The position numbers and the translations under genes were made by a program. Below, one piece after another: positions 21,786 through 31,674 of a DNA stretch of 64,000 bases. The first letter of the stretch is position 1; every line of letters begins with the position of its first letter. The stretch is from Leclercia adecarboxylata (lineage in GTDB: Bacteria > Pseudomonadota > Gammaproteobacteria > Enterobacterales > Enterobacteriaceae): contig DERO01000032.1 of the NCBI GenBank assembly GCA_002360945.1, forward strand, positions 1 through 64,000. The letters run 5' to 3'. The notes under the pieces are model-generated. The model had not been told where the DNA came from. It was given only the letters and a program-made list of their open reading frames with translations, and did not search any database.

Positions 21786-23546
21786 ATGACTCAAACGTTT
21801 ATCCCCGGCAAAGACGCCGCCCTGGAAGATTCCATCGCTCGCTTCCAGCAAAAACTGACCGACCTGGGCTTTAACATCGAAGAGGCCTCCTGGCTCAACC
21901 CGGTTCCCCACGTCTGGTCCGTGCATATTCGCGATAAAGAGTGCGCGCTGTGCTTTACCAACGGCAAAGGCGCCACCAAAAAAGCGGCGCTGGCCTCTGC
22001 GCTGGGTGAATATTTTGAGCGTCTGTCCACCAACTATTTCTTTGCCGATTTCTGGCTGGGCGACACCGTGGCAAATGGCCCGTTCGTTCACTACCCGAAC
22101 GAAAAATGGTTCCCGCTGACCGAAGACGACGAGCTGCCGGAAGGGATCCTCGACGATCGCCTGCGCACGTTCTACGATCTGGAAAACCAGCTGACCGCCA
22201 GCATGCTGATCGATCTGCAGTCAGGTAATGAAGATCGCGGTATCTGCGCCCTGCCGTTTACCCGTCAGTCTGACGAGCAAACCGTCTATATTCCGATGAA
22301 CATCGTCGGCAACCTGTATGTCTCCAACGGCATGTCCGCTGGCAACACCCGCAACGAAGCGCGTGTTCAGGGCCTGTCCGAGGTGTTTGAGCGTCACATC
22401 AAAAACCGCATTATCGCGGAATCCATCAGCCTGCCGGAGATCCCGGCTGACGTGCTGGCCCGCTACCCGGGCGTGGTAGAGTCCATTGCCAAACTGGAAG
22501 CCGAAGGTTTCCCAATCTTTGCCTATGACGGCTCCCTGGGCGGTAAGTACCCGGTTATCTGCGTGGTGCTGTTCAACCCGGCGAACGGCACCTGCTTCGC
22601 CTCCTTCGGCGCACACCCGGACTTCGGCGTGGCGCTGGAGCGTACCGTTACCGAGCTGCTGCAGGGCCGCAGCCTGAAAGATCTCGACGTCTTTACCCCG
22701 CCAACTTTCGATGACGAAGAAGTGGCTGAGCACGCCAACCTGGAGACGCACTTCATCGATTCCAGCGGCTCTATCTCCTGGGATATGTTCAAGCAGGACG
22801 CCGATTATCCGTTTGTTGACTGGAGCTTCGCCGGTACCACGGAAGAAGAGTTCGCTACGCTGATGGCGATCTTCACTGCCGAAGACCAGGAAGTGTATAT
22901 CGCGGATTACGAGCATCTGGGCGTGTATGCGTGCCGTATTCTGGTTCCGGGCATGTCCGATATCTATCCGGTGGAAGATCTGTGGCTGGCGAACAACAGC
23001 ATGGGCGCGCACCTGCGCGAAACCCTGCTGGCCCTGCCGGAGAGCGCATGGGAGAAAGAGGACTACCTGAACCTCATCACCCAGCTGGACGACGAAGGCC
23101 ACGACGACTTTACCCGCGTGCGCGAACTGCTGGGTCTGGCGACGGGCAAAGACAACGGCTGGTACACCCTGCGTATCGGTGAGCTTAAGGCGATGCTGGC
23201 GCTGGCGGGCGGCGACCTGGAGCAGGCGCTGATCTGGACCGAATGGACCATCGAGTTCAACGCCTCCGTGTTCAGCGCAGAGCGCGCAAACTACTACCGC
23301 TGCCTGCAGACGCTGCTGTTGCTGTCGCAGGAAGAGGATCGTGAGCCGCTGCAGTACCTTAACGCCTTTACCCGTATGTACGGTGCCGAAGCGGTAGAAA
23401 ACGCCAGCGCAGCCCTGAGCGGTGAAGCGCCATTCCACGGCCTGCAGGCAGTGGATAGCGATCTGAAAGCCTTCCCGGCTCATCAGTCGTTACTGAAAGC
23501 CTATGAGAAACTACAGAAGGCTAAAAGCGCTTACTGGGCTAAATAA
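21786..23546 (+). CDS. ycaO: YcaO, ATP-dependent cyclodehydratase-family protein linked to S12 methylthiolation
   Basis: 586 residues, the E. coli length. The N-terminal YcaO ATP-binding domain (about 1-380) has the conserved ALGEYFERLS near 75-84 and RNEARVQGLSEVFER near 192-206. A C-terminal TPR-like helical region follows. YcaO enzymes phosphorylate amide backbones. The E. coli protein assists beta-methylthiolation of ribosomal protein S12 with RimO. There is no precursor peptide or azoline partner gene nearby, so this is the housekeeping form. I chose the ATG at 21786 over an in-frame GTG three codons upstream. Confidence 0.96.
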   Translation: MTQTFIPGKDAALEDSIARFQQKLTDLGFNIEEASWLNPVPHVWSVHIRDKECALCFTNGKGATKKAALASALGEYFERLSTNYFFADFWLGDTVANGPFVHYPNEKWFPLTEDDELPEGILDDRLRTFYDLENQLTASMLIDLQSGNEDRGICALPFTRQSDEQTVYIPMNIVGNLYVSNGMSAGNTRNEARVQGLSEVFERHIKNRIIAESISLPEIPADVLARYPGVVESIAKLEAEGFPIFAYDGSLGGKYPVICVVLFNPANGTCFASFGAHPDFGVALERTVTELLQGRSLKDLDVFTPPTFDDEEVAEHANLETHFIDSSGSISWDMFKQDADYPFVDWSFAGTTEEEFATLMAIFTAEDQEVYIADYEHLGVYACRILVPGMSDIYPVEDLWLANNSMGAHLRETLLALPESAWEKEDYLNLITQLDDEGHDDFTRVRELLGLATGKDNGWYTLRIGELKAMLALAGGDLEQALIWTEWTIEFNASVFSAERANYYRCLQTLLLLSQEEDREPLQYLNAFTRMYGAEAVENASAALSGEAPFHGLQAVDSDLKAFPAHQSLLKAYEKLQKAKSAYWAK

Positions 23547-23595
23547 CGTTACATAGCATTACAAACTGTAGGCGTATACAATCACCTACGCTATA

Positions 23596-23627
23596 TTACG
23601 GGGCAATTTTATTGCCCCGTTTTTTTA
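23596..23627 (+). terminator. Rho-independent terminator after ycaO
   Basis: CGGGGCAA (23599-23606) pairs with TTGCCCCG (23612-23619), followed by seven T residues. Confidence 0.9.
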
Positions 23628-23952
23628 TTTCTGCGGCAATAAGTTTTAGTTGTAATAATAAAGTTAAATATTGGTAGCTATAATTATGGCCGCCTGGCGA
23701 TTATTGTTACTTTTTATATGAAATACTCCATTCTAATTAACTGTCCGGGGGAAGGTCGGAAGAAAAAAATCAAATCATTTAGTAACTTTTAAAATTTATT
23801 TTTATACGGATAATCAAATACTTACTCCGCACTTGCTGAAAAACCACGCACTTTGCGGGCCTATAAGCCAGGCGAGATATGATCTACATCAATTTCTCTT
23901 CTATAATGCTTTGTTAGTATCTCGTCGCCGACTTAATAAAGAGAGAGTTAGT
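23628..23952 (+). promoter_or_regulatory. focA-pfl control region with FNR-dependent promoter
   Basis: AT-rich gap upstream of focA. An FNR-like dyad ATGAT-CTAC-ATCAA lies at 23879-23892. A -10-like TAGTAT at 23915-23920 is spaced so that the dyad centres near -41.5, the class II FNR arrangement known for E. coli pfl promoter P6. A consensus TATAAT at 23902-23907 is a second candidate. The rest of the gap (23628-23878) is A/T-rich and could hold the ArcA and IHF sites known from E. coli, but I cannot place them. Confidence 0.6.
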
Positions 23953-24810
23953 GTGAAAGCTGACAACCCTTTTGATCTTTTACTCCCAGCTGCGATGGCG
24001 AAAGTTGCCGAAGAAGCGGGTGTCTATAAAGCAACAAAACAGCCGATGACGACGTTCTTCCTGGCCATCACTGCCGGGGTGTTCATCTCCATTGCCTTTG
24101 TTTTCTATATCACCGCCACCACCGGTACTGCCGGGATGCCTTTCGGTATCGCTAAGCTGATCGGCGGCATCTGTTTCTCACTGGGTCTGATCCTGTGCGT
24201 TATCTGCGGCGCTGACCTCTTTACCTCAACGGTTCTTATCGTGGTCGCGAAAGCCAGCGGTAAGATCACCTGGGGCCAACTGGCAAAAAACTGGCTCAAC
24301 GTTTACGTTGGAAACCTGATTGGCTGCCTGCTGTTTGTCCTGTTGATGTGGTTGTCGGGTGAATATATGACCGCCAACGGCGCGTGGGGGCTAAACGTCC
24401 TGCAAACCGCCGACCACAAAGTACACCACACATTTATTGAAGCCGTTGCGCTGGGCATTCTTGCCAACCTGATGGTCTGCCTGGCCGTCTGGATGAGCTA
24501 CTCCGGCCGCAGCCTGATGGACAAAGCCATGATTATGGTTCTGCCTGTCGCCATGTTCGTTGCCAGCGGCTTTGAACACAGTATTGCAAACATGTTTATG
24601 ATTCCATTCGGTATCGTAATCCGTGACTTTGCCAGCCCGGAGTTCTGGACTGCAGTAGGTTCCAGCCCGGAAAGTTTCTCTCACCTGACCGTTATGAACT
24701 TCATCACTGATAACCTGATCCCAGTCACAATCGGGAACATTATTGGCGGTGGTCTGCTGGTTGGGTTGACATACTGGGTCATTTACCTGCGTGGCGATAA
24801 CCATCATTAA
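23953..24810 (+). CDS. focA: Formate channel FocA
   Basis: Pentameric formate/nitrite-family (FNT) channel that moves formate across the inner membrane during fermentation. It has 285 residues and six transmembrane helices. The GTG at 23953 is taken as start: it gives VKADNPFDLLLPAAMAKVAEEAG, aligns exactly with E. coli FocA (also a GTG gene) and is preceded by GAGAGAG. The frame stays open 40 codons upstream, but that part overlaps the promoter. pflB follows after 51 bp. Confidence 0.97.
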   Translation: MKADNPFDLLLPAAMAKVAEEAGVYKATKQPMTTFFLAITAGVFISIAFVFYITATTGTAGMPFGIAKLIGGICFSLGLILCVICGADLFTSTVLIVVAKASGKITWGQLAKNWLNVYVGNLIGCLLFVLLMWLSGEYMTANGAWGLNVLQTADHKVHHTFIEAVALGILANLMVCLAVWMSYSGRSLMDKAMIMVLPVAMFVASGFEHSIANMFMIPFGIVIRDFASPEFWTAVGSSPESFSHLTVMNFITDNLIPVTIGNIIGGGLLVGLTYWVIYLRGDNHH

Positions 24811-24861
24811 TGGTTTTCTCAGGCAGTAAATAAAAAATCCACTTAAGAAGGTAGGTGTTAC

Positions 24862-27144
24862 ATGTCCGAACTTAATGAAAAGTTAGCCACAGCATGGGAA
24901 GGTTTTGCCAAAGGTGATTGGCAGAATGAAGTCAACGTTCGTGACTTCATCCAGAAAAACTACACCCCATATGAAGGTGACGAATCCTTCCTGGCCGGTG
25001 CCACCGACGCGACCACTGCCCTGTGGGACAGCGTTATGGAAGGCGTTAAGCAGGAAAACCGCACTCACGCGCCTGTTGATTTCGACACCTCCATTGCATC
25101 CACCATTACTTCTCACGACGCGGGTTACATCAACAAATCCCTCGAGAAGATCGTTGGTCTGCAAACTGAAGCTCCACTGAAACGTGCGATTATCCCGTTC
25201 GGTGGTATCAAAATGGTTGAAGGTTCCTGCAAAGCGTACGATCGCGAGCTGGACCCAATGCTGAAGAAAATCTTCACCGAATACCGCAAAACTCACAACC
25301 AGGGCGTGTTTGACGTTTACACCAAAGACATCCTGAACTGCCGTAAATCAGGCGTCCTGACCGGTCTGCCAGATGCGTATGGTCGTGGCCGTATTATCGG
25401 TGACTACCGTCGCGTTGCGCTGTACGGTATCGACTTCCTGATGAAAGACAAATACGCACAGTTCCTGTCCCTGCAGTCCGACATGGAAAACGGCGTAAAC
25501 CTGGAAGCGACTATCCGTCTGCGTGAAGAGATCTCCGAACAGCACCGTGCGCTGGGTCAGATCAAAGAGATGGCTGCTAAATACGGTTACGACATCTCCG
25601 GTCCTGCGACCAACGCTCAGGAAGCTATCCAGTGGACCTACTTCGGTTACCTGGCAGCGGTTAAATCTCAGAACGGCGCGGCAATGTCCTTCGGTCGTGT
25701 GTCCACCTTCCTGGATGCTTACATCGAACGTGACCTGAAAGCAGGCAAAATCACCGAGCTCGACGCACAGGAAATGATTGACCACCTGGTCATGAAACTG
25801 CGTATGGTTCGCTTCCTGCGTACCCCTGAGTATGATGAACTGTTCTCCGGTGACCCAATCTGGGCAACTGAATCTATCGCCGGTATGGGCGTAGATGGCC
25901 GTACCCTGGTGACCAAAAGCAGCTTCCGCTTCCTGAACACCCTGTACACCATGGGGCCGTCTCCGGAGCCGAACATCACTATTCTGTGGTCTGAAAAACT
26001 GCCACTGAACTTCAAGAAATTTGCCGCTAAAGTGTCCATCGACACCTCTTCTCTGCAGTACGAGAACGATGACCTGATGCGTCCTGACTTCAACAACGAC
26101 GACTACGCGATCGCTTGCTGCGTAAGCCCAATGGTTGTTGGTAAGCAAATGCAGTTCTTCGGTGCTCGCGCTAACCTCGCGAAAACCATGCTGTATGCCA
26201 TCAACGGCGGCGTTGATGAAAAACTGAAAATCCAGGTTGGTCCTAAGTCTGAGCCAATCAAAGGCGATCTGCTGAACTTCGACGAAGTGATGGAGCGTAT
26301 GGATCACTTCATGGACTGGCTGGCGAAACAGTACGTCACCGCGCTGAACGTCATCCACTACATGCACGACAAGTACAGCTACGAAGCCTCTCTGATGGCG
26401 CTGCACGACCGTGACGTTGTTCGCACCATGGCATGCGGTATCGCAGGTCTGTCCGTTGCAGCTGACTCCCTGTCCGCAATCAAATATGCGAAAGTTAAAC
26501 CAATTCGTGACGAAGACGGCCTGGCTATCGACTTCGAAATCGACGGCGAATACCCGCAGTTTGGTAACAACGACGCTCGCGTTGATGACATGGCGGTTGA
26601 CCTGGTAGAACGTTTCATGAAAAAAATTCAGAAACTGACCACCTACCGTAACGCTATCCCGACTCAGTCTGTTCTGACCATCACCTCTAACGTGGTTTAT
26701 GGTAAGAAAACCGGTAACACCCCAGACGGTCGTCGTGCTGGCGCGCCATTCGGACCAGGTGCTAACCCAATGCACGGCCGTGACCAGAAAGGTGCTGTTG
26801 CCTCTCTGACCTCCGTTGCTAAACTGCCGTTTGCTTACGCGAAAGATGGTATCTCTTACACCTTCTCTATCGTGCCAAACGCGCTGGGTAAAGACGACGA
26901 AGTGCGTAAAACCAACCTCGCGGGCCTGATGGACGGTTACTTCCATCACGAAGCGTCCATCGAAGGTGGTCAGCACCTGAACGTGAACGTCATGAACCGT
27001 GAAATGCTGCTCGATGCGATGGAACACCCTGAGAAATATCCTCAGCTGACCATCCGTGTATCTGGCTACGCAGTACGTTTCAACTCGCTGACTAAAGAAC
27101 AGCAGAAAGACGTGATTACCCGTACTTTCACTCAGTCCATGTAA
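24862..27144 (+). CDS. pflB: Pyruvate formate-lyase (glycyl radical enzyme)
   Basis: Cleaves pyruvate with CoA to acetyl-CoA and formate under anaerobiosis. It has 760 residues. The active-site pair CC is in AIACCVSPM (about 419-420), and the radical glycine is G735 in RVSGYAVRF near the C-terminus. Very strong codon bias fits high expression and produces long open antisense frames. It lies between focA and the activase gene pflA, with a terminator after it. Confidence 0.99.
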   Translation: MSELNEKLATAWEGFAKGDWQNEVNVRDFIQKNYTPYEGDESFLAGATDATTALWDSVMEGVKQENRTHAPVDFDTSIASTITSHDAGYINKSLEKIVGLQTEAPLKRAIIPFGGIKMVEGSCKAYDRELDPMLKKIFTEYRKTHNQGVFDVYTKDILNCRKSGVLTGLPDAYGRGRIIGDYRRVALYGIDFLMKDKYAQFLSLQSDMENGVNLEATIRLREEISEQHRALGQIKEMAAKYGYDISGPATNAQEAIQWTYFGYLAAVKSQNGAAMSFGRVSTFLDAYIERDLKAGKITELDAQEMIDHLVMKLRMVRFLRTPEYDELFSGDPIWATESIAGMGVDGRTLVTKSSFRFLNTLYTMGPSPEPNITILWSEKLPLNFKKFAAKVSIDTSSLQYENDDLMRPDFNNDDYAIACCVSPMVVGKQMQFFGARANLAKTMLYAINGGVDEKLKIQVGPKSEPIKGDLLNFDEVMERMDHFMDWLAKQYVTALNVIHYMHDKYSYEASLMALHDRDVVRTMACGIAGLSVAADSLSAIKYAKVKPIRDEDGLAIDFEIDGEYPQFGNNDARVDDMAVDLVERFMKKIQKLTTYRNAIPTQSVLTITSNVVYGKKTGNTPDGRRAGAPFGPGANPMHGRDQKGAVASLTSVAKLPFAYAKDGISYTFSIVPNALGKDDEVRKTNLAGLMDGYFHHEASIEGGQHLNVNVMNREMLLDAMEHPEKYPQLTIRVSGYAVRFNSLTKEQQKDVITRTFTQSM

Positions 27145-27181
27145 GTGGATTTGACTGAAATCACGCCGTAAAACGCGTACA

Positions 27182-27212
27182 ATAAAGGCTCCACGCAAGT
27201 GGGGCCTTTTTA
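27182..27212 (+). terminator. Terminator after pflB
   Basis: AAAGGCTCCAC (27184-27194) pairs with GTGGGGCCTTT around GCAA, with one G-T pair, and is followed by Ts. It sets pflB apart from pflA. Confidence 0.8.
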
Positions 27213-27347
27213 ACACCTCCCGCACCACAGTCTCTTTTGCCCGCTATCTATAATAAATGGATAACAGCCAAAACAGACTCGACACAGCCGCTTGAGTTGT
27301 GCACATACACAGGCCCCGGACGGGCCGAATCTGGAGATATCACCGCA

Positions 27348-28088
27348 ATGTCAACTATTGGTCGCATTCACTCCTTTGAGTCCTGTGGCACCGTCGATGG
27401 CCCGGGCATCCGCTTTATTACCTTCTTCCAGGGCTGCCTGATGCGCTGCCTGTACTGCCATAACCGCGATACCTGGGATACCCATGGCGGCAAAGAAGTC
27501 ACCGTTGATGAATTAATGAAAGAGGTCGTGACCTACCGCCACTTTATGAATGCTTCCGGCGGCGGCGTGACCGCTTCCGGTGGGGAAGCGATCCTGCAGG
27601 CTGAGTTTGTCCGCGACTGGTTCCGCGCCTGCCATAAAGAGAGCATTCATACCTGCCTGGATACCAACGGTTTTGTCCGTCGCTACGATCCGGTGATCGA
27701 TGAACTGCTGGAAGTGACCGACCTGGTCATGCTGGATCTCAAGCAGATGAACGACGAAATCCACCAGAATCTGGTCGGCGTCTCTAACCATCGCACCCTG
27801 GAGTTCGCAAAATACATCTCCGCCAAAGGCATCAAAACCTGGATCCGCTATGTCGTGGTGCCGGGCTGGTCAGATGATGACGACTCTGCCCACCGCCTGG
27901 GTGAGTTCACCCGCGATATGGGTAACGTTGAGAAAATTGAATTGCTGCCGTATCACGAGCTGGGCAAACATAAATGGGTGGCGATGGGCGAAGAGTACAA
28001 GCTGGATGGCGTTAAGCCGCCGAAGAAAGAGACCATGGAACGCGTAAAAGGCATTCTGGAACAGTACGGTCACAAAGTCATGTATTAA
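27348..28088 (+). CDS. pflA: Pyruvate formate-lyase activating enzyme
   Basis: Radical SAM enzyme that installs the glycyl radical on PflB. It has 246 residues. The cluster motif CxxxCxxC is at C30, C34 and C37, and GGEA is near 82. The ATG at 27348 ([15 protein letters not shown]) matches E. coli; the frame extends 37 codons upstream through the non-coding leader. It lies 203 bp after pflB, so it probably also has its own promoter. Confidence 0.98.
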   Translation: MSTIGRIHSFESCGTVDGPGIRFITFFQGCLMRCLYCHNRDTWDTHGGKEVTVDELMKEVVTYRHFMNASGGGVTASGGEAILQAEFVRDWFRACHKESIHTCLDTNGFVRRYDPVIDELLEVTDLVMLDLKQMNDEIHQNLVGVSNHRTLEFAKYISAKGIKTWIRYVVVPGWSDDDDSAHRLGEFTRDMGNVEKIELLPYHELGKHKWVAMGEEYKLDGVKPPKKETMERVKGILEQYGHKVMY

Positions 28089-28120
28089 CAAAACGCCCGG
28101 TTTTCACCGGGCGTTTTATT
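28087..28120. terminator. Bidirectional terminator between pflA and the cigR-like gene
   Basis: AAAACGCCCGG (28090-28100) pairs perfectly with CCGGGCGTTTT (28107-28117). It has A and T tracts on both sides, so it can serve both convergent genes. Confidence 0.9.
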
Positions 28121-28122
28121 AA

Positions 28123-28635
28123 TTAGTCAAAGACGCCATTAATAATAGTGGTCACAATCGCCGTACTCAGCGCAATTAAGACCAGATCTTTACCGACCAC
28201 CCGCCATTCATAGCCCGGATAAGAAGGTAATTGACCCAGCATCGACGCAGGTACGGCCTTTTTCGCGATGCCCGGAGGCAGCGGTTTACCGCGCGCGAGG
28301 TTTTTTGCAATACCCGGAGGCAGGGAGTCATAACCCGTCAGGCCATAATTTAACGCCAGATGCCGGGCATGATCGTAACTGACGCGTGCATCGACATCAT
28401 CTTTAACGCTCTTATTTGATTTGCCTGAATTCTGGTGACCGTTATTTTGTGTATGGTCCTGGTGACCGGCATTCCCTTTACCGGAATTGCCGTTGCCATG
28501 ATTGCCGCTATTACCTTGCCCGTTACCGTGACCATTTCCGTTTCCATTTCCCGGATTGGCCATAGCAGGTGCAGTTGCAAAGGTTAGAGACAATACTACT
28601 GCCAGCGCGGTAGTGGTAAAACGACGAGTAGACAT
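28123..28635 (-). CDS. CigR/RcnB-like secreted Gly/Asn-rich protein
   Basis: 170 residues. A Sec signal peptide (about 1-26, ending AMA-NP) is followed by a low-complexity Gly/Asn/His segment (about 28-75). Two copies of a PPGIAK-type motif (107-111 and 121-125, linked by NLARGKPL) follow, then a hydrophobic C-terminal segment (about 150-167). This layout fits the RcnB/CigR family: CigR is a Salmonella anti-virulence protein of SPI-3, and RcnB is a periplasmic Ni/Co homeostasis protein. The exact role here is unknown. E. coli K-12 has no such gene at this position. It converges on pflA. Confidence 0.75.
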   Translation of the reverse strand: MSTRRFTTTALAVVLSLTFATAPAMANPGNGNGNGHGNGQGNSGNHGNGNSGKGNAGHQDHTQNNGHQNSGKSNKSVKDDVDARVSYDHARHLALNYGLTGYDSLPPGIAKNLARGKPLPPGIAKKAVPASMLGQLPSYPGYEWRVVGKDLVLIALSTAIVTTIINGVFD

Positions 28636-28723
28636 GATCGCTGCCTTTTAGTGATAGAACGCCTCTGAATTATCGCCTGACGCAATAAACAAACAATGCG
28701 TAAAACTCTTAGATGTGACAGAG

Positions 28724-28756
28724 ACAAAAAAGCCTGTCAGCGACAGGCTTTTATTT
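28724..28756 (-). terminator. Terminator after ycaD
   Basis: AGCCTGTC (28731-28738) pairs with GACAGGCT (28742-28749), flanked by A-run and T-run, just past the ycaD stop. Confidence 0.9.
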
Positions 28757-28758
28757 AT

Positions 28759-29907
28759 TCAGGCATGGGCCACCGGCGTGGGATGTTCGCCCACTTTACG
28801 CAGCAGCATGAGCAGATAAATAAATGACACGCTGGCGATCATAATAAACAGCAAATTGTCAGAATAGTTCTGCATCAACATGGCGGTAAAGGTCGGGCCC
28901 AGCAGGCTGCCGATAGTATAGCTCAGCAGTAGCGCCTGATTCATGGCCACCAGCTGATGATGCTCCACTTTCTCACAGGCCCAGGCCATCGCCACCGGAT
29001 AGAGGGTGAAGCCCGCCGCACCGAGAATAAACAGCGCCGGAGCCATCGCGGCATTACTCAGCATGGCGAGACAGCCCATGATCACCACAAAGACCTGAAC
29101 GCGCAGCACCAGCAGGCGCCCGAAGCGGTCGGCCAGACGACCAACCGGCCACTGCCCGACAATCCCGGCGCTGACCATCACCGCCATCCAGAAACCGATC
29201 CCGGAATCACTGACTCCCTGGTGGTTCAGGTAGAGCGGCATCAGGCCATACAGCGAGCCCAGCACAATCCCGGAGATAATGCAGCCGTTCACCCCAAGAC
29301 GCGCATGACGCAGTCTCAGCATCGGCCAGATATGCGTTGCCTCCTGATGCTCGCTGCTCTGGTTCACAATGCGCGTAAAGAGCAGCGGCAGGATAGCGGC
29401 CAGCACCATGCCGGTCACCCACGGCAGGACGCTCATCAGGTCGGTTGGCAGTTTGCTGACCATCAGCTGGCCCAGCACGGTCCCGACATAATAGACCATC
29501 ATATAGGCCGCCAGCAGACGCCCACGGTTGCGGGAGGTGCCGCTGCACATCAGAGCGCTCTCCACCACCACCCAGATCATCGCGCAGCCGACGCCCGCAA
29601 TAAAGCGCCAGGCCATCCAGCTCCAGAAACCGACCATCAGCCCTAACCCGGCACAGCCGGCGGCAAAAATAAGCGATGCCAGATAATAGCTGCGGTTAAA
29701 CCCGAAACGTTTAATCAGGCTTCCCGTCATCAGGGTGCCCAGCAGATTACCGGTAAAAAAGGACGAGCTGACCATACCCACCTGCCAGGTCGGTAAGTTT
29801 TCATGGGCGAGCCACAGCGGAACGAGCGTATTTAACACCGCGATCGCGAGGGTCAGCAAAAGCAGGCCACAGAGCAACAGAAGCACTGGCCGGGTATAGG
29901 TCGACAT
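28759..29907 (-). CDS. ycaD: MFS transporter YcaD
   Basis: 382-residue major facilitator with 12 predicted spans, closely matching E. coli YcaD in length and sequence ([20 protein letters not shown]). The substrate is unknown. The loop motif [14 protein letters not shown] lies near the middle, where the repeat A motif (GxLaDrxGrkxxl) is expected. In K-12, ycaC lies between ycaD and dmsC; here that gene is missing. Confidence 0.93.
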   Translation of the reverse strand: MSTYTRPVLLLLCGLLLLTLAIAVLNTLVPLWLAHENLPTWQVGMVSSSFFTGNLLGTLMTGSLIKRFGFNRSYYLASLIFAAGCAGLGLMVGFWSWMAWRFIAGVGCAMIWVVVESALMCSGTSRNRGRLLAAYMMVYYVGTVLGQLMVSKLPTDLMSVLPWVTGMVLAAILPLLFTRIVNQSSEHQEATHIWPMLRLRHARLGVNGCIISGIVLGSLYGLMPLYLNHQGVSDSGIGFWMAVMVSAGIVGQWPVGRLADRFGRLLVLRVQVFVVIMGCLAMLSNAAMAPALFILGAAGFTLYPVAMAWACEKVEHHQLVAMNQALLLSYTIGSLLGPTFTAMLMQNYSDNLLFIMIASVSFIYLLMLLRKVGEHPTPVAHA

Positions 29908-30130
29908 GGATTAAAAACCGTGAGGAAGTTCAGATTTCGTGCGCATCATGCCACTGGCAAAAACAAAGTCAATCCACCCGATCGAGCCGCGCGCACGATA
30001 TGTTCTCTGTCGATTGAAAAAACTCATCCTGCTAATGCAAAGTCTGCTATCGATAATAATTATGTATTTGTTTTTGTTTATTTAAGGCCAACATTAAAGC
30101 CAAACGACAGTCGAAAAATTTCATGATTGA
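29908..30130 (-). other. Gap upstream of ycaD, no gene seen
   Basis: 223 bp separate the ycaD start from the dms terminator. The part nearest dmsC is A/T-rich. It must hold the ycaD promoter, but I see no clear -35/-10 pair. The ycaC gene found here in E. coli is absent, with no recognisable remnant. Confidence 0.5.
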
Positions 30131-30132
30131 AA

Positions 30133-30166
30133 AATGAAAAGCCGGGCACTAAGTCCCGGCTTTATA
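30133..30166 (-). terminator. Terminator of the dmsABC operon
   Basis: AAAGCCGGG (30138-30146) pairs with CCCGGCTTT (30155-30163), followed on the minus strand by a U-rich tract. Confidence 0.85.
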
Positions 30167-30181
30167 TAACAATAATCAGCG

Positions 30182-31045
30182 TTAACTGGCGACGGCCATT
30201 CCAACGGTCATATGCAAACCGTAAAACACTCCGCGCCCAATCATTTCTCCCGCCAGTACCAGCAAAAATGCCAGTGACAATAGTGGGATTGCAGGCTGAT
30301 AGCCTTTCAGCTGCGGCACAATCCAGCACACCAGCGCCGCCGCCAGCAGCACTACGCGCCAGGCCATCAGCGAACCGTAATCCGGCACCAGGGATGACGC
30401 CTGCTGAATCGAACTGTGGATGGTTGCCAGCTCCGCCCCCTGCATCAGGGCCACTACCGTACTCACCGCCAGCGCCAGCAGCGACACGGCGGGCAGTAAA
30501 CGCATCGCCCAGCCATCGACGCCCGCCACCCGCAGGAGCAGGAAGCCCAGCAGCGGGCCACCGATAAACATCGTCAGGAAGAAGCTCATCGGCGTCCAGA
30601 CGCTGTACCAGGTCGGCACCGTGTCGATGGTGTTATAGACCCGCACCATCATCCAGACGAATACCACCCCCAGCACCATGGTTACCATCAGCCACAGAGT
30701 GCGTAAGCCTGCCGGCAGTTTTTTCAGCACCGCCAGCAGCCAGCCCAGCCCGCCAACCGCAAAGAAGACCGCCCCGCTGGCGATCTCGTTGCTGAGCGAG
30801 GACGCCCCCACGCGGTTCAGAGAGTTGAACGCGCGCAGGGGCGAGCCGAGATGCAGTGTGGAGGCGATAAACCCAATCCCCATCAGCACCCACAGACCAA
30901 ACATGCTCAGCACCAGCCGCTGCTGTTGCTCCCGGTTCAGATTGCCGTTTAACATCGCCAGGGCGAGGACGATAAAACCGCCCACCACACACTGTCCGAA
31001 AACCGTAAAAATCATCAACGGCCATTCATGCCATCCGCTTCCCAT
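30182..31045 (-). CDS. dmsC: DMSO reductase anchor subunit DmsC
   Basis: Inner-membrane anchor that oxidises menaquinol for the DmsABC reductase. It has 287 residues and eight predicted membrane helices. The ATG at 31043-31045 (MGSGWHEWPLMIFTVFGQCV) matches the E. coli start; the 39 codons of open frame before it lie inside dmsB. It follows dmsB after 1 bp and is the last gene of the operon. Confidence 0.97.
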   Translation of the reverse strand: MGSGWHEWPLMIFTVFGQCVVGGFIVLALAMLNGNLNREQQQRLVLSMFGLWVLMGIGFIASTLHLGSPLRAFNSLNRVGASSLSNEIASGAVFFAVGGLGWLLAVLKKLPAGLRTLWLMVTMVLGVVFVWMMVRVYNTIDTVPTWYSVWTPMSFFLTMFIGGPLLGFLLLRVAGVDGWAMRLLPAVSLLALAVSTVVALMQGAELATIHSSIQQASSLVPDYGSLMAWRVVLLAAALVCWIVPQLKGYQPAIPLLSLAFLLVLAGEMIGRGVFYGLHMTVGMAVAS

Positions 31046-31046
31046 C

Positions 31047-31664
31047 TCACACCTCCTTCGGATTGGCCAGATAGCCGGTGGTATCACCCGTAGGTCGGCT
31101 GTTGGCATTGGGTTTAATGACGATACTCGGCTTCGTGAAGTGCGCCGACGGCAGCGGCGCAACCGCCGCCAGTTTGCCGTGTTTCTTGCGCAGCTCCTCT
31201 ATCGGACCGAAATCCAGGGCCTGCAGCGGGCAGGACTCAACGCAGATCGGCTTGTGGCCCTCTGCCACGCGCTCATGGCAGCCGTCGCACTTGGTCATAT
31301 GGCCTTTGGCGGCGTTGTACTGCGGAGCCCCGTACGGGCAGGCCATATGGCAGTATCGGCACCCGATGCAGACATCCTCATCCACCACCACAAAGCCGTC
31401 ATCGCGCTTATGCATCGCCCCGCTGGGACAGACTTTGGTGCAGGCCGGATCCTCGCAGTGGTTGCAGGCAATCGACAGGTAGTAGGCAAACACGTTCTGC
31501 TGCCAGATGCCGTTGTCCTCCTGCCAGTCGCCGCCCGCGTACTCGTAGATGCGGCGAAAGCTGACGTCCGGAGTCAGGTCTTTGTAATCCTTGCACGCCA
31601 GCTCGCAGGTTTTGCACCCGGTGCAACGGCTGGAATCAATAAAAAATCCATACTGAGTGGTCAT
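31047..31664 (-). CDS. dmsB: DMSO reductase iron-sulfur subunit DmsB
   Basis: Electron-transfer subunit with four [4Fe-4S] clusters. It has 205 residues. Cys groups are seen in CTGCKTCELAC (about 14-24), CNHCEDPACTKVCP, CIGCRYCHMACP and a later CDGCHERV...CVESCP. It passes electrons from DmsC to DmsA. It lies 10 bp after dmsA. Confidence 0.98.
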   Translation of the reverse strand: MTTQYGFFIDSSRCTGCKTCELACKDYKDLTPDVSFRRIYEYAGGDWQEDNGIWQQNVFAYYLSIACNHCEDPACTKVCPSGAMHKRDDGFVVVDEDVCIGCRYCHMACPYGAPQYNAAKGHMTKCDGCHERVAEGHKPICVESCPLQALDFGPIEELRKKHGKLAAVAPLPSAHFTKPSIVIKPNANSRPTGDTTGYLANPKEV

Positions 31665-31674
31665 CGGCTACTCC

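Noticed and set aside
22221..23483. 420-codon minus-strand frame opposite ycaO
   Set aside because: Shadow of ycaO; no ribosome site and no known fold.
21786..23546. YcaO as part of an azoline-peptide (RiPP) cluster
   Set aside because: Neighbours are ycaP and focA. There is no precursor peptide, dehydrogenase or E1-like partner, and the protein matches the housekeeping E. coli YcaO.
25348..27228. 626-codon open frame on the minus strand across pflB
   Set aside because: It mirrors the highly biased codon use of pflB. The protein has no recognisable domain, and pflB itself is certain.
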